From JAUYQR01 sp031415015 (GTDB lineage: Bacteria; Pseudomonadota; Alphaproteobacteria; Rhodobacterales; Rhodobacteraceae), in contig JANOQT010000015.1 in assembly GCA_031415015.1 (NCBI GenBank), positions 57,089-121,088 of the forward strand: a stretch of DNA of 64,000 bases, written 5' to 3'. Both the position numbers and the translations under genes were made by a program. This document shows, in pieces, positions 18,432 to 30,489 of the stretch; positions within the stretch are counted from its first letter, which is position 1; every line of letters starts with the position of its first letter. The notes under the pieces were generated by a model. It ran no database searches and was not told the DNA's origin. It saw only the letters and a program-made list of their open reading frames with translations.

Positions 18432-19949
18432 ATGCTGGCGCGACTGGCCGAACTGCCGCTGCTGGTCGTCCTTCTGGGCGCGACAGGGTGCTTTGCGCTG
18501 CTGCCTGCGCTGCATGCGCTGGTGATGAACGACCACGCGGTGGCGCGGCACTTCTTCTATTCTGGCCTGGTTTTGCTGGTGCTGACCGTGATGCTGGGCA
18601 TTGCGACGGCGGCTTACAGTCCGCGCAACGCGGCGCGCAGCCATCTGGCGTCACTGGCCGGAGCCTATCTGATCCTGCCCATCGCGATGATGCTGCCGAT
18701 GGTGCAGGCGATCCCCGACACCAGCCTGATGAATGCCTGGTTCGAGATGGTGTCCTGTTTCACCAGCACTGGGGCCAGCGTCTATGCGCCCGAACGCCTG
18801 CCGCCGTCGGTGCATCTGTGGCGCGCGACCGTAGGCTGGTTCGGCGGGTTCTTCATCCTGTTGTCGGCCTACGCGATCCTTGCCCCGCTGAACCTTGGCG
18901 GAGCCGAGGTGATTTCGGGCCGGGTGCCGGGGCGGGGGGCTGTCGGGGCCACCCAGATCACCCGCATCGCCGAGCCTGCCGAACGCATCACCCGTTACGC
19001 GATGCTGATCTTTCCGGTCTATACCGCATTGACGCTGGTGCTGTGGATCGGTCTTCTGATCTGCGGCGATGACGGGGTTACCGCCCTTACCCATGCGATG
19101 GGCACGCTGTCAACGTCCGGCATCTCGGCCGGAATCACCGTTGCCAATGCCGCCTCCGGACTGCCGGGGGAGATGTTGATCTTTGCCTTCCTGATCTTTG
19201 CCGTCACCCGCCGCGCATTTCCCGGAACCGGGTTGGCCGAAAACCGGCGTCCGATGCATCAGGACCCGGAGGTGCGGCTGGCCGCCGTCGTTGTTCTCAT
19301 CGTGCCTTTGGTCCTGTTCCTGCGCCACGGGTTCGGCGCGGGTGGCGAGGCGTCGATGGGCAGCGCCACAGCGATGGCTTCGGCGCTTTGGGGCGCAGTG
19401 TTTACGGCGGCGTCGTTCCTGACGACGACAGGCTACGGATCGGCTTATTGGGGGGCTACGACCGACTGGTCCGGGCTTGGCACTCCGGGGCTGCTGCTGC
19501 TGGGGCTGGCCATCATCGGCGGCGGCACCGCGACCACTGCGGGAGGCGTGAAGCTGCTGCGCGTCTATGCCCTGTTCCGGCATGGCGAGCGGGAACTGGA
19601 GCGGATCATCCACCCCCATTCCATCGGCGGTGGCGGTACCGATGCGCGAAGGCTGCGCCGCGACGGGGCGCAGATGGCTTGGGTCTTTTTCATGCTTTTT
19701 GCCATGTCGATCGCCGTCGTCCTTGCGGCCTTGACGCTGTTTGGCGTCGAGTTCGAAGCGGCCCTCGTCCTGACCATCGCAGCACTGACCACCACCGGTC
19801 CGCTGGCCGATGTGGCCACAGTCGATCCGATTCCGCATGCGGGGCTGTCGGACGCAGTGAAATTGGTGCTCGGGGGGGCGATGGTGGTAGGCCGGCTGGA
19901 AACGCTGGCACTCATCGCGCTGGTCGCACCCGGCCGCGGGCGGCGATAG
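18432..19949 (+). CDS. trkH: Trk potassium-uptake membrane subunit TrkH
   Basis: Integral membrane potassium channel-like transporter of 505 residues. It has about ten to twelve hydrophobic helices and the pore-loop remnants typical of the Trk/Ktr/HKT superfamily: CFTSTGASVY, HAMGTLSTSGIS, FLTTTGYGSAYW and AALTTTGPLADV, the Thr/Ser-rich segments ahead of the four selectivity-filter glycines. GGGTATTAGGVKLLR is a further conserved region. It works with TrkA encoded immediately upstream. Confidence 0.95.
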   Translation: MLARLAELPLLVVLLGATGCFALLPALHALVMNDHAVARHFFYSGLVLLVLTVMLGIATAAYSPRNAARSHLASLAGAYLILPIAMMLPMVQAIPDTSLMNAWFEMVSCFTSTGASVYAPERLPPSVHLWRATVGWFGGFFILLSAYAILAPLNLGGAEVISGRVPGRGAVGATQITRIAEPAERITRYAMLIFPVYTALTLVLWIGLLICGDDGVTALTHAMGTLSTSGISAGITVANAASGLPGEMLIFAFLIFAVTRRAFPGTGLAENRRPMHQDPEVRLAAVVVLIVPLVLFLRHGFGAGGEASMGSATAMASALWGAVFTAASFLTTTGYGSAYWGATTDWSGLGTPGLLLLGLAIIGGGTATTAGGVKLLRVYALFRHGERELERIIHPHSIGGGGTDARRLRRDGAQMAWVFFMLFAMSIAVVLAALTLFGVEFEAALVLTIAALTTTGPLADVATVDPIPHAGLSDAVKLVLGGAMVVGRLETLALIALVAPGRGRR

Positions 19950-20110
19950 TCGCTGCGGGTCGGTGCGATGAAGCCTCTGTAACAGTCTGATTTTTGCGCT
20001 GGAATCTCCTTTGAAGGCACTCCATACTTCGCAAATGCCGTCTTGTGCGGTGACCACCGGGCTAATAACAAAGCGACAGCAAAGCCACAGAAAAACAAGG
20101 CAAAAAAGCA

Positions 20111-20344
20111 ATGGCCGCCGACAAGCAAAACTTGCAAGACGCCTTCCTCAATCATGTGCGGAAGGCGAAGGTTCCGGTAACGATCTTCCTGATCAACGGC
20201 GTCAAGCTGCAGGGTGTGATCACCTGGTTTGACAATTTCTGCGTGCTCTTGCGCCGGGATGGCCAATCGCAGCTTGTCTACAAGCACGCGATTTCCACCA
20301 TCATGCCGGGGGCACCGATCAGCCTTTACGAGGGAGAAGACTGA
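20111..20344 (+). CDS. hfq: RNA chaperone Hfq
   Basis: A 77-residue Sm-like protein that forms a hexameric ring and promotes pairing of small RNAs with mRNAs. The Sm1 core (LQDAFLNHVRKAKVPVTIF, LINGVKLQGVITWFDNF) and the Sm2 motif (LVYKHAISTIMP) are complete. The short acidic tail (YEGED) is usual for alphaproteobacterial Hfq, which lacks the long C-terminus of the enterobacterial protein. A 161-base gap after trkH leaves room for its own promoter; TTGTGC at 20043-20048 and TAACAA at 20066-20071 with a 17-base spacer are a weak candidate. hflX follows directly. Confidence 0.97.
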   Translation: MAADKQNLQDAFLNHVRKAKVPVTIFLINGVKLQGVITWFDNFCVLLRRDGQSQLVYKHAISTIMPGAPISLYEGED

Positions 20345-20376
20345 TCTCTGATCATCCCGAGGATGACGACGATCTG

Positions 20377-21690
20377 GTGCCCGACAGGGCCGGAAATCGG
20401 CTGCGTGACACCGCAGCCGAACCGACGCGCGCCTATGTGCTGCATCCGTCGCTGAAATCAGCGCAGGAACGCCGCCTGCCCGAACATGGTCTGGCCGAAG
20501 CGGTGGCCCTGGCCGCTGCCCTGCCCGAGCTGGAGGTTTGCGGCTCTGAAGTCGTGCGCCTTGCCCGTGTGGCGCCCGCGACGCTGATCGGCTCCGGCAA
20601 GGTGGATGAACTGAAGGCCCGGTTCGCCGACCTGAAGATCGACCTCGTGCTGGTGGATGGCACCGTATCCCCGGTGCAGCAGCGCAATCTGGAAAAGGCA
20701 TGGGGCGTCAAGCTGCTGGACCGCACCTCGCTGATTCTGGAAATCTTTGCCGACCGGGCCCGCACGCGTGAAGGTGTTCTGCAGGTGGAACTCGCCGCGC
20801 TCAGTTATCAGCGTACCCGCCTCGTCCGCGCCTGGACCCACCTGGAACGCCAGCGCGGCGGCTTTGGGTTCGTCGGTGGTCCGGGCGAGACACAGCTGGA
20901 ATCCGACCGCCGCGCCATCGACGATCAGGTGATCCGGCTGAAACGCCAGCTGGACAAGGTGGTCAAAACGCGCGAGCTGCACCGCGCCTCGCGCCGCAAG
21001 GTACCGTTCCCGCTGGTGGCGCTGGTGGGCTACACCAACGCCGGAAAGTCCACGCTTTTCAATCGGATGACCGGCGCTGATGTGTTGGCCCAGGACATGC
21101 TGTTCGCCACACTCGACCCCACGATGCGCGGCGTCGTCCTGCCCGGCCGCGACGGCAGCCCGGGCCGCAAGGTCATCGCCTCCGACACCGTGGGCTTCAT
21201 CTCGGACCTGCCCACCCAACTGGTCGCCGCTTTCCGCGCCACGCTCGAAGAGGTGCTGGAGGCTGACCTGATCCTGCATGTCCGCGACATCAGCCACCCT
21301 GAATCGGCGGAACAGGCGCAGGACGTGGCCGATATCCTTGCCTCGCTGGGGGTCAGACAGACAACCCCGGTGATCGAGGTGTGGAACAAGCTGGACCTCG
21401 TCAGCCCCGGCGGCCGCGCCTCACTCGAGGCGAGCGCCACGGGGCGTGACCGGATCTTTCCCATCTCAGCCCTGACGGGCGAGGGGGTCGGGGCCTTGCT
21501 GGCGGCAATGGCGACCAGCTTTGACGAGGAAAGGTCTGACCGCACCCTGAGCTTGAGTTTTGCCGAAGGGCGAAAGCGGGCGTGGTTGCACCAGGAGGGG
21601 CTGGTACAGACAGAAGCGCAGACCGACGACGGCTACAGCCTGACGGTGCGCTGGACAGCGCGGCAGGAAAGGCGCTTCCGCGACCTGTAG
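20377..21690 (+). CDS. hflX: Ribosome-associated GTPase HflX
   Basis: A GTPase of 437 residues that binds the large ribosomal subunit and can split stalled or heat-damaged ribosomes. The N-terminal HflX domain includes ATLIGSGKVDELK and LVDGTVSPVQQRNLEKAWGVKLLDRTSLIL; the linker has YQRTRLVRAWTHLERQRGG and GGPGETQLESDRR. The G domain shows G1 VGYTNAGKST, G3 DTVGF and G4 WNKLD. The GTG at 20377 gives a typical N-terminus; the frame is open back to a CTG at 20341 that overlaps the hfq stop and follows GGGAG, so a longer coupled start is possible. Confidence 0.93.
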   Translation: MPDRAGNRLRDTAAEPTRAYVLHPSLKSAQERRLPEHGLAEAVALAAALPELEVCGSEVVRLARVAPATLIGSGKVDELKARFADLKIDLVLVDGTVSPVQQRNLEKAWGVKLLDRTSLILEIFADRARTREGVLQVELAALSYQRTRLVRAWTHLERQRGGFGFVGGPGETQLESDRRAIDDQVIRLKRQLDKVVKTRELHRASRRKVPFPLVALVGYTNAGKSTLFNRMTGADVLAQDMLFATLDPTMRGVVLPGRDGSPGRKVIASDTVGFISDLPTQLVAAFRATLEEVLEADLILHVRDISHPESAEQAQDVADILASLGVRQTTPVIEVWNKLDLVSPGGRASLEASATGRDRIFPISALTGEGVGALLAAMATSFDEERSDRTLSLSFAEGRKRAWLHQEGLVQTEAQTDDGYSLTVRWTARQERRFRDL

Positions 21691-21707
21691 TCACCCGGCT
21701 GCCGGTC

Positions 21708-24176
21708 TCAGGGCCCCGCAGCCGGTGTCAGCACCATCACCCCAGCCGCCGCCGCGCGGGCCAGTTCGGGGTCCAGCGACATCGGAATGTATTCGCCGCG
21801 CCGCCACAGCCCGCCCAGATCGTCGTAGTGACGGCTCAGCGGATGGCCCGATTGCCCGGTTGCGGAAATGAACACCGAACTGTCGGGGTCGGCGAAATCA
21901 TAGACCCCGCGATAGCCTGCACCGTGCACATTCAGATAAGGCTCTGGCCCGGTACCCTTGGTGCGGCCCCGCTGCAACGTGTCATCGCCCCCGCTGGTCG
22001 ATTGCCGGATATTGACGAAATACCGCAGGAAGGGCACTGCGCCCAGCACCGGATGGTCATGTGTCGCCTGATGCGCGTCGCCCCAGCGCCAGCTTTCGAT
22101 GTTCGGCCCGTAGCTTTCAGTCAGCGCCAGCAGCGCGTCATCCAGCGCGATACGGCTCAGGTCGGCACAGCTTTCCACCGCCGCCGACTGGATCACGTCG
22201 CACCAGACCGAAGCGCCGCCCACGTCGCGGTAGACCCGTTCCATGAACACCGGCGAGGGGTGAGTGAAGGTGTCGGCCATCGCCCCCAACTCGTCCCGGA
22301 TCAGCCGGTCCATCAGCGCGCGCAGCCACGCCTCGGCGATCAGCGGTTCGGGCAGATGCTCGCCCATCTCGCCGTTCCATTCGGCCAGCAGGTCCAGCGC
22401 CCGCTGCCGCAGCCGTTCCGGGGTGCCTTCGGGTGCTGCCGCGCCGGTGAACCACAGTTCCGCCCCGATCAACGGCAACAGCGCCCGTGCGGTCGGGTTG
22501 ACCGTATCCAGCTGCGCCTCGATGAAACTTTCGCGCGTGTGCACTTCGCGCGCCTTCATCAGCGTCAGCCAGCGCTGGATGCGCTGCGTGTCGCCCCAGT
22601 CAAAGCTGACATGGTTCGGAAAGGGCCGGTCCACCGTCTTGTTGTTGGTATTGCCCAGAAGGCCCGATGCCGGGTTCACAAAGCGCGGGTTGGTCTCATA
22701 GGACAGGATGCCCTTGAACCCGTTTTCGGACATGGCAGCCAGCGTCGGCAGGCGGCCTTTCGACTGGTTGGCGGGGTCACGCGCGGGCATCGCACCGACC
22801 ACCTGCATGGCGATCCCGGTGGTGTCGGCCAGCATCAGGTTTTGCGCCGGGGCGACGAACAGCCGCCCTGCCTCCAGCGCCTGCGGGATCGACGCCGCGC
22901 GCATCAGGGTCATCGCGGCACTGACCGAGGTGTCCTTGTCCGACAGCGCGGTCCAGCTGAGCGCCGCGACATGGCCCGGTGGCGTCACCGATGCCAGTTC
23001 GTAATGCGTTCCGGGCAGGATCGGTCCGTTTTGTGACCAGCGCAGGGTTAGCGTGACCGGGTCCGCATCCTTGACGGTGATGATCGACTGACGGCTGACG
23101 AATTTGGCCCAGCCGGCCGGCGTGCGGTATTCTTCGGGGTTGGCCGGGTTCAGCTCTTCGATCAGCACATCCTGATCGTCCAGATAGGCGGTGGTAAGCC
23201 CCCAACCCAGCACATCCGACCGCCCGACCAGCACGGCGGGCACGCCCGGAATTGTGCCACCGATCACGCCGCCCGACTGCAATTCCAGCCGCGCCAGATA
23301 CCAGATCGTCGGCGCGGTGAAATCCAGATGCGGGTCATTGGCCAGCAGGCTGCCGCCCGCCGCCGACCGTCCCGGTGCCGCCGCCCAGGCATTGGACGCC
23401 CCGGCAAAGCCCAGCTCCGGCACCGGCGACAGCGCACCCCCCGCAAACCGCAGCGGCGCAAAGCTGGGGCGCACCTCTGGCACAAGGTCGGCATAGTCGG
23501 GCAGGGCGGCCACGCCTTGCGACGGATCATCCGGCAACAGGTCGGCCAGCCGCTCGCCGCTCAACAGCAGTGACATCCGCGCCCGCAAAACCTCTGTTTC
23601 GACCGCACCAGACAGTTGCAGGGCCATCAGTTTCAGAATCGCAATCGAATCTGCCGGGGCCCAGGCCGCTATCTCGTTGGAAAAGAAGAAAAACTCCGGC
23701 GCACCCCGGCCGCGCGCGCCGGCGTTGATCTCGGTGATCCAGGCGTTCACCCCGGCGGAATATGCCTCCAGCGCCGCCAGCGTCTGCGCATCCTGCGCCG
23801 CGACCGACGCCAGCGACAGCCCGTACAGATCCAGCCGCCGCAACAGCTCGTCCGTCTTCACTGTGGCAGTCCCGAACACCTCAGACAGCCGCCCCTGCGC
23901 GGTGCGCCGCAGCATCGTCATCTGCCAAAGCCGGTCCTGTGCATGGGCGAAGCCAAGCGCATAGAACACATCCGCATCCGTCCGCCCAAAGATGTGCGGC
24001 ACGTTGTCGTTGTTGCGCACGATCTCGACCGGGGCGGTGATGCCCTCGACGGTGAAATCCTCAGAGTAATCCACCAACGAACGCGACAAGATGTAGTAAC
24101 TTAGCATCAGCCCCAACAGGCCGAAGCCCACCAGACCGGTGACGATGCGGATCAGCCAGAGAAAGGCGGTAAGCAT
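21708..24176 (-). CDS. Penicillin-acylase-family Ntn hydrolase
   Basis: A large exported amidohydrolase of 822 residues whose precursor cuts itself into two chains. The N-terminus has a hydrophobic anchor/signal (IVTGLVGFGLLGLMLSYYIL). The alpha-chain motifs are VEIVRNNDNVPHIFGRTDADVFYALGFAHAQDRLWQM. The autocatalytic site is FAGASNAW, with Ser261 expected to become the N-terminal nucleophile; LLANDPHLDF and PGVPAVLVGRSDVLGWGLTT follow as in other members. Substrates in the family include beta-lactams, acyl-homoserine lactones and other N-acyl compounds; none can be chosen here. It is convergent with hflX and stands alone. Confidence 0.9.
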   Translation of the reverse strand: MLTAFLWLIRIVTGLVGFGLLGLMLSYYILSRSLVDYSEDFTVEGITAPVEIVRNNDNVPHIFGRTDADVFYALGFAHAQDRLWQMTMLRRTAQGRLSEVFGTATVKTDELLRRLDLYGLSLASVAAQDAQTLAALEAYSAGVNAWITEINAGARGRGAPEFFFFSNEIAAWAPADSIAILKLMALQLSGAVETEVLRARMSLLLSGERLADLLPDDPSQGVAALPDYADLVPEVRPSFAPLRFAGGALSPVPELGFAGASNAWAAAPGRSAAGGSLLANDPHLDFTAPTIWYLARLELQSGGVIGGTIPGVPAVLVGRSDVLGWGLTTAYLDDQDVLIEELNPANPEEYRTPAGWAKFVSRQSIITVKDADPVTLTLRWSQNGPILPGTHYELASVTPPGHVAALSWTALSDKDTSVSAAMTLMRAASIPQALEAGRLFVAPAQNLMLADTTGIAMQVVGAMPARDPANQSKGRLPTLAAMSENGFKGILSYETNPRFVNPASGLLGNTNNKTVDRPFPNHVSFDWGDTQRIQRWLTLMKAREVHTRESFIEAQLDTVNPTARALLPLIGAELWFTGAAAPEGTPERLRQRALDLLAEWNGEMGEHLPEPLIAEAWLRALMDRLIRDELGAMADTFTHPSPVFMERVYRDVGGASVWCDVIQSAAVESCADLSRIALDDALLALTESYGPNIESWRWGDAHQATHDHPVLGAVPFLRYFVNIRQSTSGGDDTLQRGRTKGTGPEPYLNVHGAGYRGVYDFADPDSSVFISATGQSGHPLSRHYDDLGGLWRRGEYIPMSLDPELARAAAAGVMVLTPAAGP

Positions 24177-24260
24177 TTGTACTGGGCCTGTTCTTGACGG
24201 CGGGGTTGTGATCGGTTCCTAGTCGATCAGGCGGACAAGGGCAATCATCGGGGGCAGGGC

Positions 24261-25124
24261 ATGGCGAAACTGGCGTTTCTGGGGCTAGGGGTGATGGGAT
24301 TCCCGATGGCCGGACATCTGCGCGCCAAGGGGCACGAGGTGACGGTCTACAACCGAACCGCGTCCAAAGCCGCCGACTGGGCCCTGCTGCACAAGGGGCG
24401 GTCTGCCGCCACCCCGCGCGAAGCGGCGAAAGGGGCGGAGTTCGTCATGGCCTGCGTCGGCAATGACGACGATCTGCGCGCAGTCTGTGTCGGTCCCGAC
24501 GGCGCTTTTGCGGGGATGACTCCGGGGGCGATCTTCGTCGATCACACCACGGTCTCGGCCCAGATCACCCGCAAGCTGGCCGCCACGGCTGCCACCTCCG
24601 GCATCGCTTTCGTCGACGCACCGGTGTCTGGCGGGCAGGCGGGGGCCGAGAATGGGCAGTTGTCCATCATGTGCGGCGGGGATGCGGCGGATTACGCGCG
24701 TGTCGAGCCGGTGTTGGCCGGGTATGCCCGCATCTGCCGCCTGATTGGCCCGTCCGGTGCGGGGCAACTGGCCAAGATGATGAACCAGATCTGCATCGCA
24801 GGGTTGATGCAGGGCCTGTCAGAGGCGTTGGCGTTTGGCCAGAAGGCCGGGCTGGACGGCGAAAAGGTCGTCGAAGTCATTGCTCAGGGCGCCGCGGGGT
24901 CGTGGCAAATGGTCAACCGTCACAAGACCATGCTGGCCGGCGACTTCGACTTCGGCTTTGCAGTGGACTGGATGCGCAAGGACCTTGGCATTTGCCTAGA
25001 TACGGCAGACGAGATCGGTGCCAGCCTGCCACTAACCGCGCTGGTGGACCAGTTCTACAAGGACGTTCAGCTGATGGGCGGTGGCAGGGGTGACACGTCA
25101 AGCCTGATCCGGCGGTTGCGGTAG
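24261..25124 (+). CDS. Beta-hydroxyacid dehydrogenase (3-hydroxyisobutyrate dehydrogenase family)
   Basis: An NAD(P)-dependent oxidoreductase of 287 residues. The Rossmann motif LAFLGLGVMGFPMAGHL starts the protein; VDAPVSGGQAGAENGQLSIMCGG is the substrate-binding signature of the family; the catalytic Lys lies in AKMMNQICIAG. The C-terminal helical domain contains FDFGFAVDWMRKDLGICLD. Substrates in this family include 3-hydroxyisobutyrate, tartronate semialdehyde, glyoxylate and imines, and motif similarity alone does not separate them. No pathway genes flank it. Confidence 0.88.
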   Translation: MAKLAFLGLGVMGFPMAGHLRAKGHEVTVYNRTASKAADWALLHKGRSAATPREAAKGAEFVMACVGNDDDLRAVCVGPDGAFAGMTPGAIFVDHTTVSAQITRKLAATAATSGIAFVDAPVSGGQAGAENGQLSIMCGGDAADYARVEPVLAGYARICRLIGPSGAGQLAKMMNQICIAGLMQGLSEALAFGQKAGLDGEKVVEVIAQGAAGSWQMVNRHKTMLAGDFDFGFAVDWMRKDLGICLDTADEIGASLPLTALVDQFYKDVQLMGGGRGDTSSLIRRLR

Positions 25125-25151
25125 GATGGGCAATCTGCCCATCCTTACGGC

Positions 25152-25712
25152 TTACGGAATGATCCGCGTGTATTTGACCCCGCTCAGCGTCGCGCCCGCG
25201 ATCAGGCCCTGCTGACCGAAGACCAGCGCCACCACGGGCGTCAGTTCCGTCGTCTCCTTGCCGATGCTGGCACCCTGATCGGGCGTCGCATAGCGGATAT
25301 CCGCGCTGGCCGCCCAACCGGGCGAGCGGCGAAACTCCTCCAGCGCGTCGGGCGTCGTAAAGAACAGCGCATGCGCATATTGCTGCGCGCCGATCTGGAA
25401 CCCGATGGAGGCTTTGGCAGCCGCGTAGTAATCCACCGTCGCCCCCTGAATTTGCAGCGCACCGCGCCCATAAGACCCGCCGATGCCAAAGCCCGCCTCG
25501 GTGATCAGCGGCATGTACAAGACGCCTGCCGACCGCGAGGCGAGGTCGCGTGTGCCCGGGTACTGGCTGAACAGAAAATCCTGCGTCGCCGCCACCCGCG
25601 CATCAATCTGCGGTCCGGCCCCGGACCCGACACCGTTGTTGCACGCCGCCAGCAGCAGCACCGATCCTGCCCCCACCAGAATTCCACGCCGCGTCGTCAT
25701 CTGACCTGTCAT
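25152..25712 (-). CDS. SYLF-domain (YSC84-like) lipoprotein
   Basis: A 186-residue predicted lipoprotein. The N-terminus TTRRGILVGAGSVLLLAAC combines a twin-arginine-like start with a lipobox (LAAC), so lipidation at that Cys is expected. The remainder matches the lipid-binding SYLF domain: AGVLYMPLITEAGFGIGGSYGRGALQ, YYAAAKASIGFQIGAQQYAHALFF and GLIAGATLSGVKYTRI. The ATG at 25712 has AGGGCGG upstream; an open extension to 25763 is not needed. SYLF proteins bind phosphoinositides in eukaryotes; the bacterial role is poorly defined. Confidence 0.82.
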   Translation of the reverse strand: MTGQMTTRRGILVGAGSVLLLAACNNGVGSGAGPQIDARVAATQDFLFSQYPGTRDLASRSAGVLYMPLITEAGFGIGGSYGRGALQIQGATVDYYAAAKASIGFQIGAQQYAHALFFTTPDALEEFRRSPGWAASADIRYATPDQGASIGKETTELTPVVALVFGQQGLIAGATLSGVKYTRIIP

Positions 25713-25834
25713 CTTGTCCGCCCTCTTGATGCCTCTATGGGGTCTATAGCCCCTTGGCCCCAAATCTAGCGGCTTTCCCGGGCAATGTCATGCGTTTCCC
25801 GACACGCACGGCGGCAGGATGCCGACGCTATCAG

Positions 25835-26425
25835 CTAGGGGGTCAATGTTGCGTACAGCGCGAAATCCTCCGCCGCGATGTCGTGCAACAACGCTTCGGT
25901 TTTGGCGGAAAGCTCTGTTTGTCCGGACGGAGAGACGTTCAGTCGCGGCAGGATGATCTCGCATCCGAGCCGGTCTTCCAGAAACTCCACGAAGGTCCCG
26001 ATGTCTTCATAGCGAAACAAGCGGTCCACGCCTTCGCCCTGACGCGGGCGCAGGAAGCGCGCCTGCGATCCGACTGCAGCAAACTCTGGCTGCGGGTCGC
26101 GGCACCAGGCCTGAACGAACGCGTCAAAGCTGATCCCGCGCGTCGATCTTTCCGGGTCGGTTTCCTCGCGCTGGCGGAAGCGATACCACGACCCCAACCA
26201 GTCGCGCGGCTCCCGCATCAGCGCCACGAGGGTGAATTCCTCCTTGGACGCCGCCGCCAGGTATGGCGCAACAAAGCGCCGGAAGCGGTGCACCGTCGTG
26301 TGCTTCAGCACCGGCGGTCGCTGGACAGACACGGCAGCAAGTGATTCGAGCGCCGCCGCAATTGCCGTCGATCCGGTCTTCGGCGTGGCCAGCAACGCCA
26401 GTCTTTGATCCCAGAACACCAGCAT
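25835..26425 (-). CDS. Sulfotransferase-like protein
   Basis: A 196-residue cytoplasmic protein with the 5'-PSB-like loop of PAPS-dependent sulfotransferases near the start (LALLATPKTGSTAIAAAL), a 3'-phosphate-binding-like segment (TLVALMREPRDWLGSWYRF) and a terminal region LFRYEDIGTFVEFLEDRLG. It is shorter than most sulfotransferases (about 250-300), so it may be a divergent member; the acceptor is unknown. The ATG at 26425 has AGAGG upstream. It is divergent from recA. Confidence 0.7.
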   Translation of the reverse strand: MLVFWDQRLALLATPKTGSTAIAAALESLAAVSVQRPPVLKHTTVHRFRRFVAPYLAAASKEEFTLVALMREPRDWLGSWYRFRQREETDPERSTRGISFDAFVQAWCRDPQPEFAAVGSQARFLRPRQGEGVDRLFRYEDIGTFVEFLEDRLGCEIILPRLNVSPSGQTELSAKTEALLHDIAAEDFALYATLTP

Positions 26426-26520
26426 GCACGCCTCTTTTCCCAATCACACCCCGATTTCGCCCGATGGTGTAAACACTCCCTTAACCAAAACGCGCAAAAA
26501 CTGAAATTGAGAAAAATGGG

Positions 26521-26569
26521 TTGAAGTGTTCTTTGTTTGGTCTCATACGGTTGAGAACACTTGGGGAAC
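26521..26569 (+). promoter_or_regulatory. recA promoter with SOS (LexA) box
   Basis: A direct-repeat operator GAAC-N7-GAAC is at 26555-26569, the established LexA site of alphaproteobacteria. A candidate -35 TTGAAG (26521-26526) and -10 CATACG (26544-26549) have a 17-base spacer, placing the operator at the transcription start. Box recognition is strong; the -10 is only a partial match. Confidence 0.8.
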
Positions 26570-26618
26570 ATTGGGCAGGATTGCCGCCTGCGGGTGGCTG
26601 TGAAATAAGGAGACTGAC

Positions 26619-27692
26619 ATGGCGGTGGCGAACCTCCTCGACCTCAACGGGAAACGTGACATGGACAAGGCGAAGGCTCTGGAAAGCGCTCTGGCGCAGA
26701 TCGAACGTCAGTTCGGCAAGGGCTCGATCATGCGGCTCGGCGCGGACAGCCCGGCGATGGATATCGAGGCAACGTCGACCGGTTCGCTGGGCCTTGATAT
26801 CGCTTTGGGCATCGGCGGCCTGCCCAAGGGCCGGATCATCGAGATTTACGGGCCGGAATCCTCGGGCAAGACCACGCTGACCCTGCATGTGGTGGCCGAG
26901 GAACAGAAAAAAGGCGGCGTCTGCGCCTTTGTCGATGCCGAACACGCGCTTGACCCGCAATACGCTAAAAAGCTGGGCGTGAACCTTGATGAACTGCTGA
27001 TCAGCCAACCCGACACCGGCGAGCAGGCGCTCGAAATTGTCGATACGCTGGTCCGGTCCGGTGCTGTCAGCCTGGTTGTGATCGATTCGGTTGCTGCGCT
27101 GGTGCCGAAATCAGAAATCGAAGGCGACATGGGCGACATGCAGATGGGCAGCCAGGCCCGCCTGATGAGCCAGGCGATGCGCAAGCTGACCGCCTCCATC
27201 GGCCGATCGAACTGCATGGTGATCTTCATCAACCAGATCCGCATGAAAATCGGCGTGATGTTTGGCAGCCCGGAGACCACCACCGGCGGCAATGCGCTGA
27301 AATTCTACGCTTCCGTCCGCCTCGACATCCGCCGCATCGGGTCGATCAAGGAAAAGGACGACATCGTCGGCAACACCACCCGCGTCAAAGTGGTGAAGAA
27401 CAAGGTCGCCCCGCCCTTCAAGCAGGTCGAATTCGACATAATGTACGGCGAGGGCATCTCCAAGACCGGCGAGTTGATCGACATCGGCGTCAAGGCTGGC
27501 GTGGTGGAAAAATCAGGGTCCTGGTATTCTTACGGGGATGAGCGGATTGGGCAGGGGCGTGAGAACGCCAAGGCCTTCCTGAAGCAGAACCCGGCCGTGG
27601 CGATGGAGCTGGAAGACAAGATCCGTGCGGCCAACGGCCTGGATTTCAACATCTCGGGCGGGTCGGAAAGCGAAGATCTGGTCGACGTCTGA
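26619..27692 (+). CDS. recA: Recombinase RecA
   Basis: DNA strand-exchange protein of 357 residues and co-protease that triggers LexA cleavage. Walker A is GPESSGKTT, Walker B LVVIDSVAAL, and the DNA-binding loops are in PKSEIEGDMGDMQMGSQARLMSQA and INQIRMKIGVMFGSPETTTGGNALKFYASVR. The start follows an AAGGAG-like site (ATAAGGAGACTGACATG). It is a single-gene unit between an SOS-type promoter and a strong terminator. Confidence 0.98.
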   Translation: MAVANLLDLNGKRDMDKAKALESALAQIERQFGKGSIMRLGADSPAMDIEATSTGSLGLDIALGIGGLPKGRIIEIYGPESSGKTTLTLHVVAEEQKKGGVCAFVDAEHALDPQYAKKLGVNLDELLISQPDTGEQALEIVDTLVRSGAVSLVVIDSVAALVPKSEIEGDMGDMQMGSQARLMSQAMRKLTASIGRSNCMVIFINQIRMKIGVMFGSPETTTGGNALKFYASVRLDIRRIGSIKEKDDIVGNTTRVKVVKNKVAPPFKQVEFDIMYGEGISKTGELIDIGVKAGVVEKSGSWYSYGDERIGQGRENAKAFLKQNPAVAMELEDKIRAANGLDFNISGGSESEDLVDV

Positions 27693-27716
27693 CCGATTTC
27701 CACTTGATAAATCAAA

Positions 27717-27745
27717 GGCCGGAAGCTCCGCTTCCGGCCTTTTTT
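27717..27745 (+). terminator. Rho-independent terminator of recA
   Basis: A perfect 10-bp GC-rich stem (27717-27726 with 27730-27739) closed by a 3-base loop and followed by six T (27740-27745), 25 bases after the recA stop codon. Confidence 0.93.
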
Positions 27746-27837
27746 GTTTGGGTGCATCCCGCAAGGTGGACAGCCCCGCCGCAGGGGGCTAAACCGTGGC
27801 GAAACCGCTGAATTTGCCTCCGGAAGGGCCTGTCATG

Positions 27838-30489
<2,652 letters not shown>

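Noticed and set aside
17017..18654. A 545-codon open frame on the minus strand
   Set aside because: It is antisense to trkA throughout, which has full family motifs; the minus-strand translation is rich in Arg, His, Gln and low in structure, as usual for the shadow of a high-GC gene.
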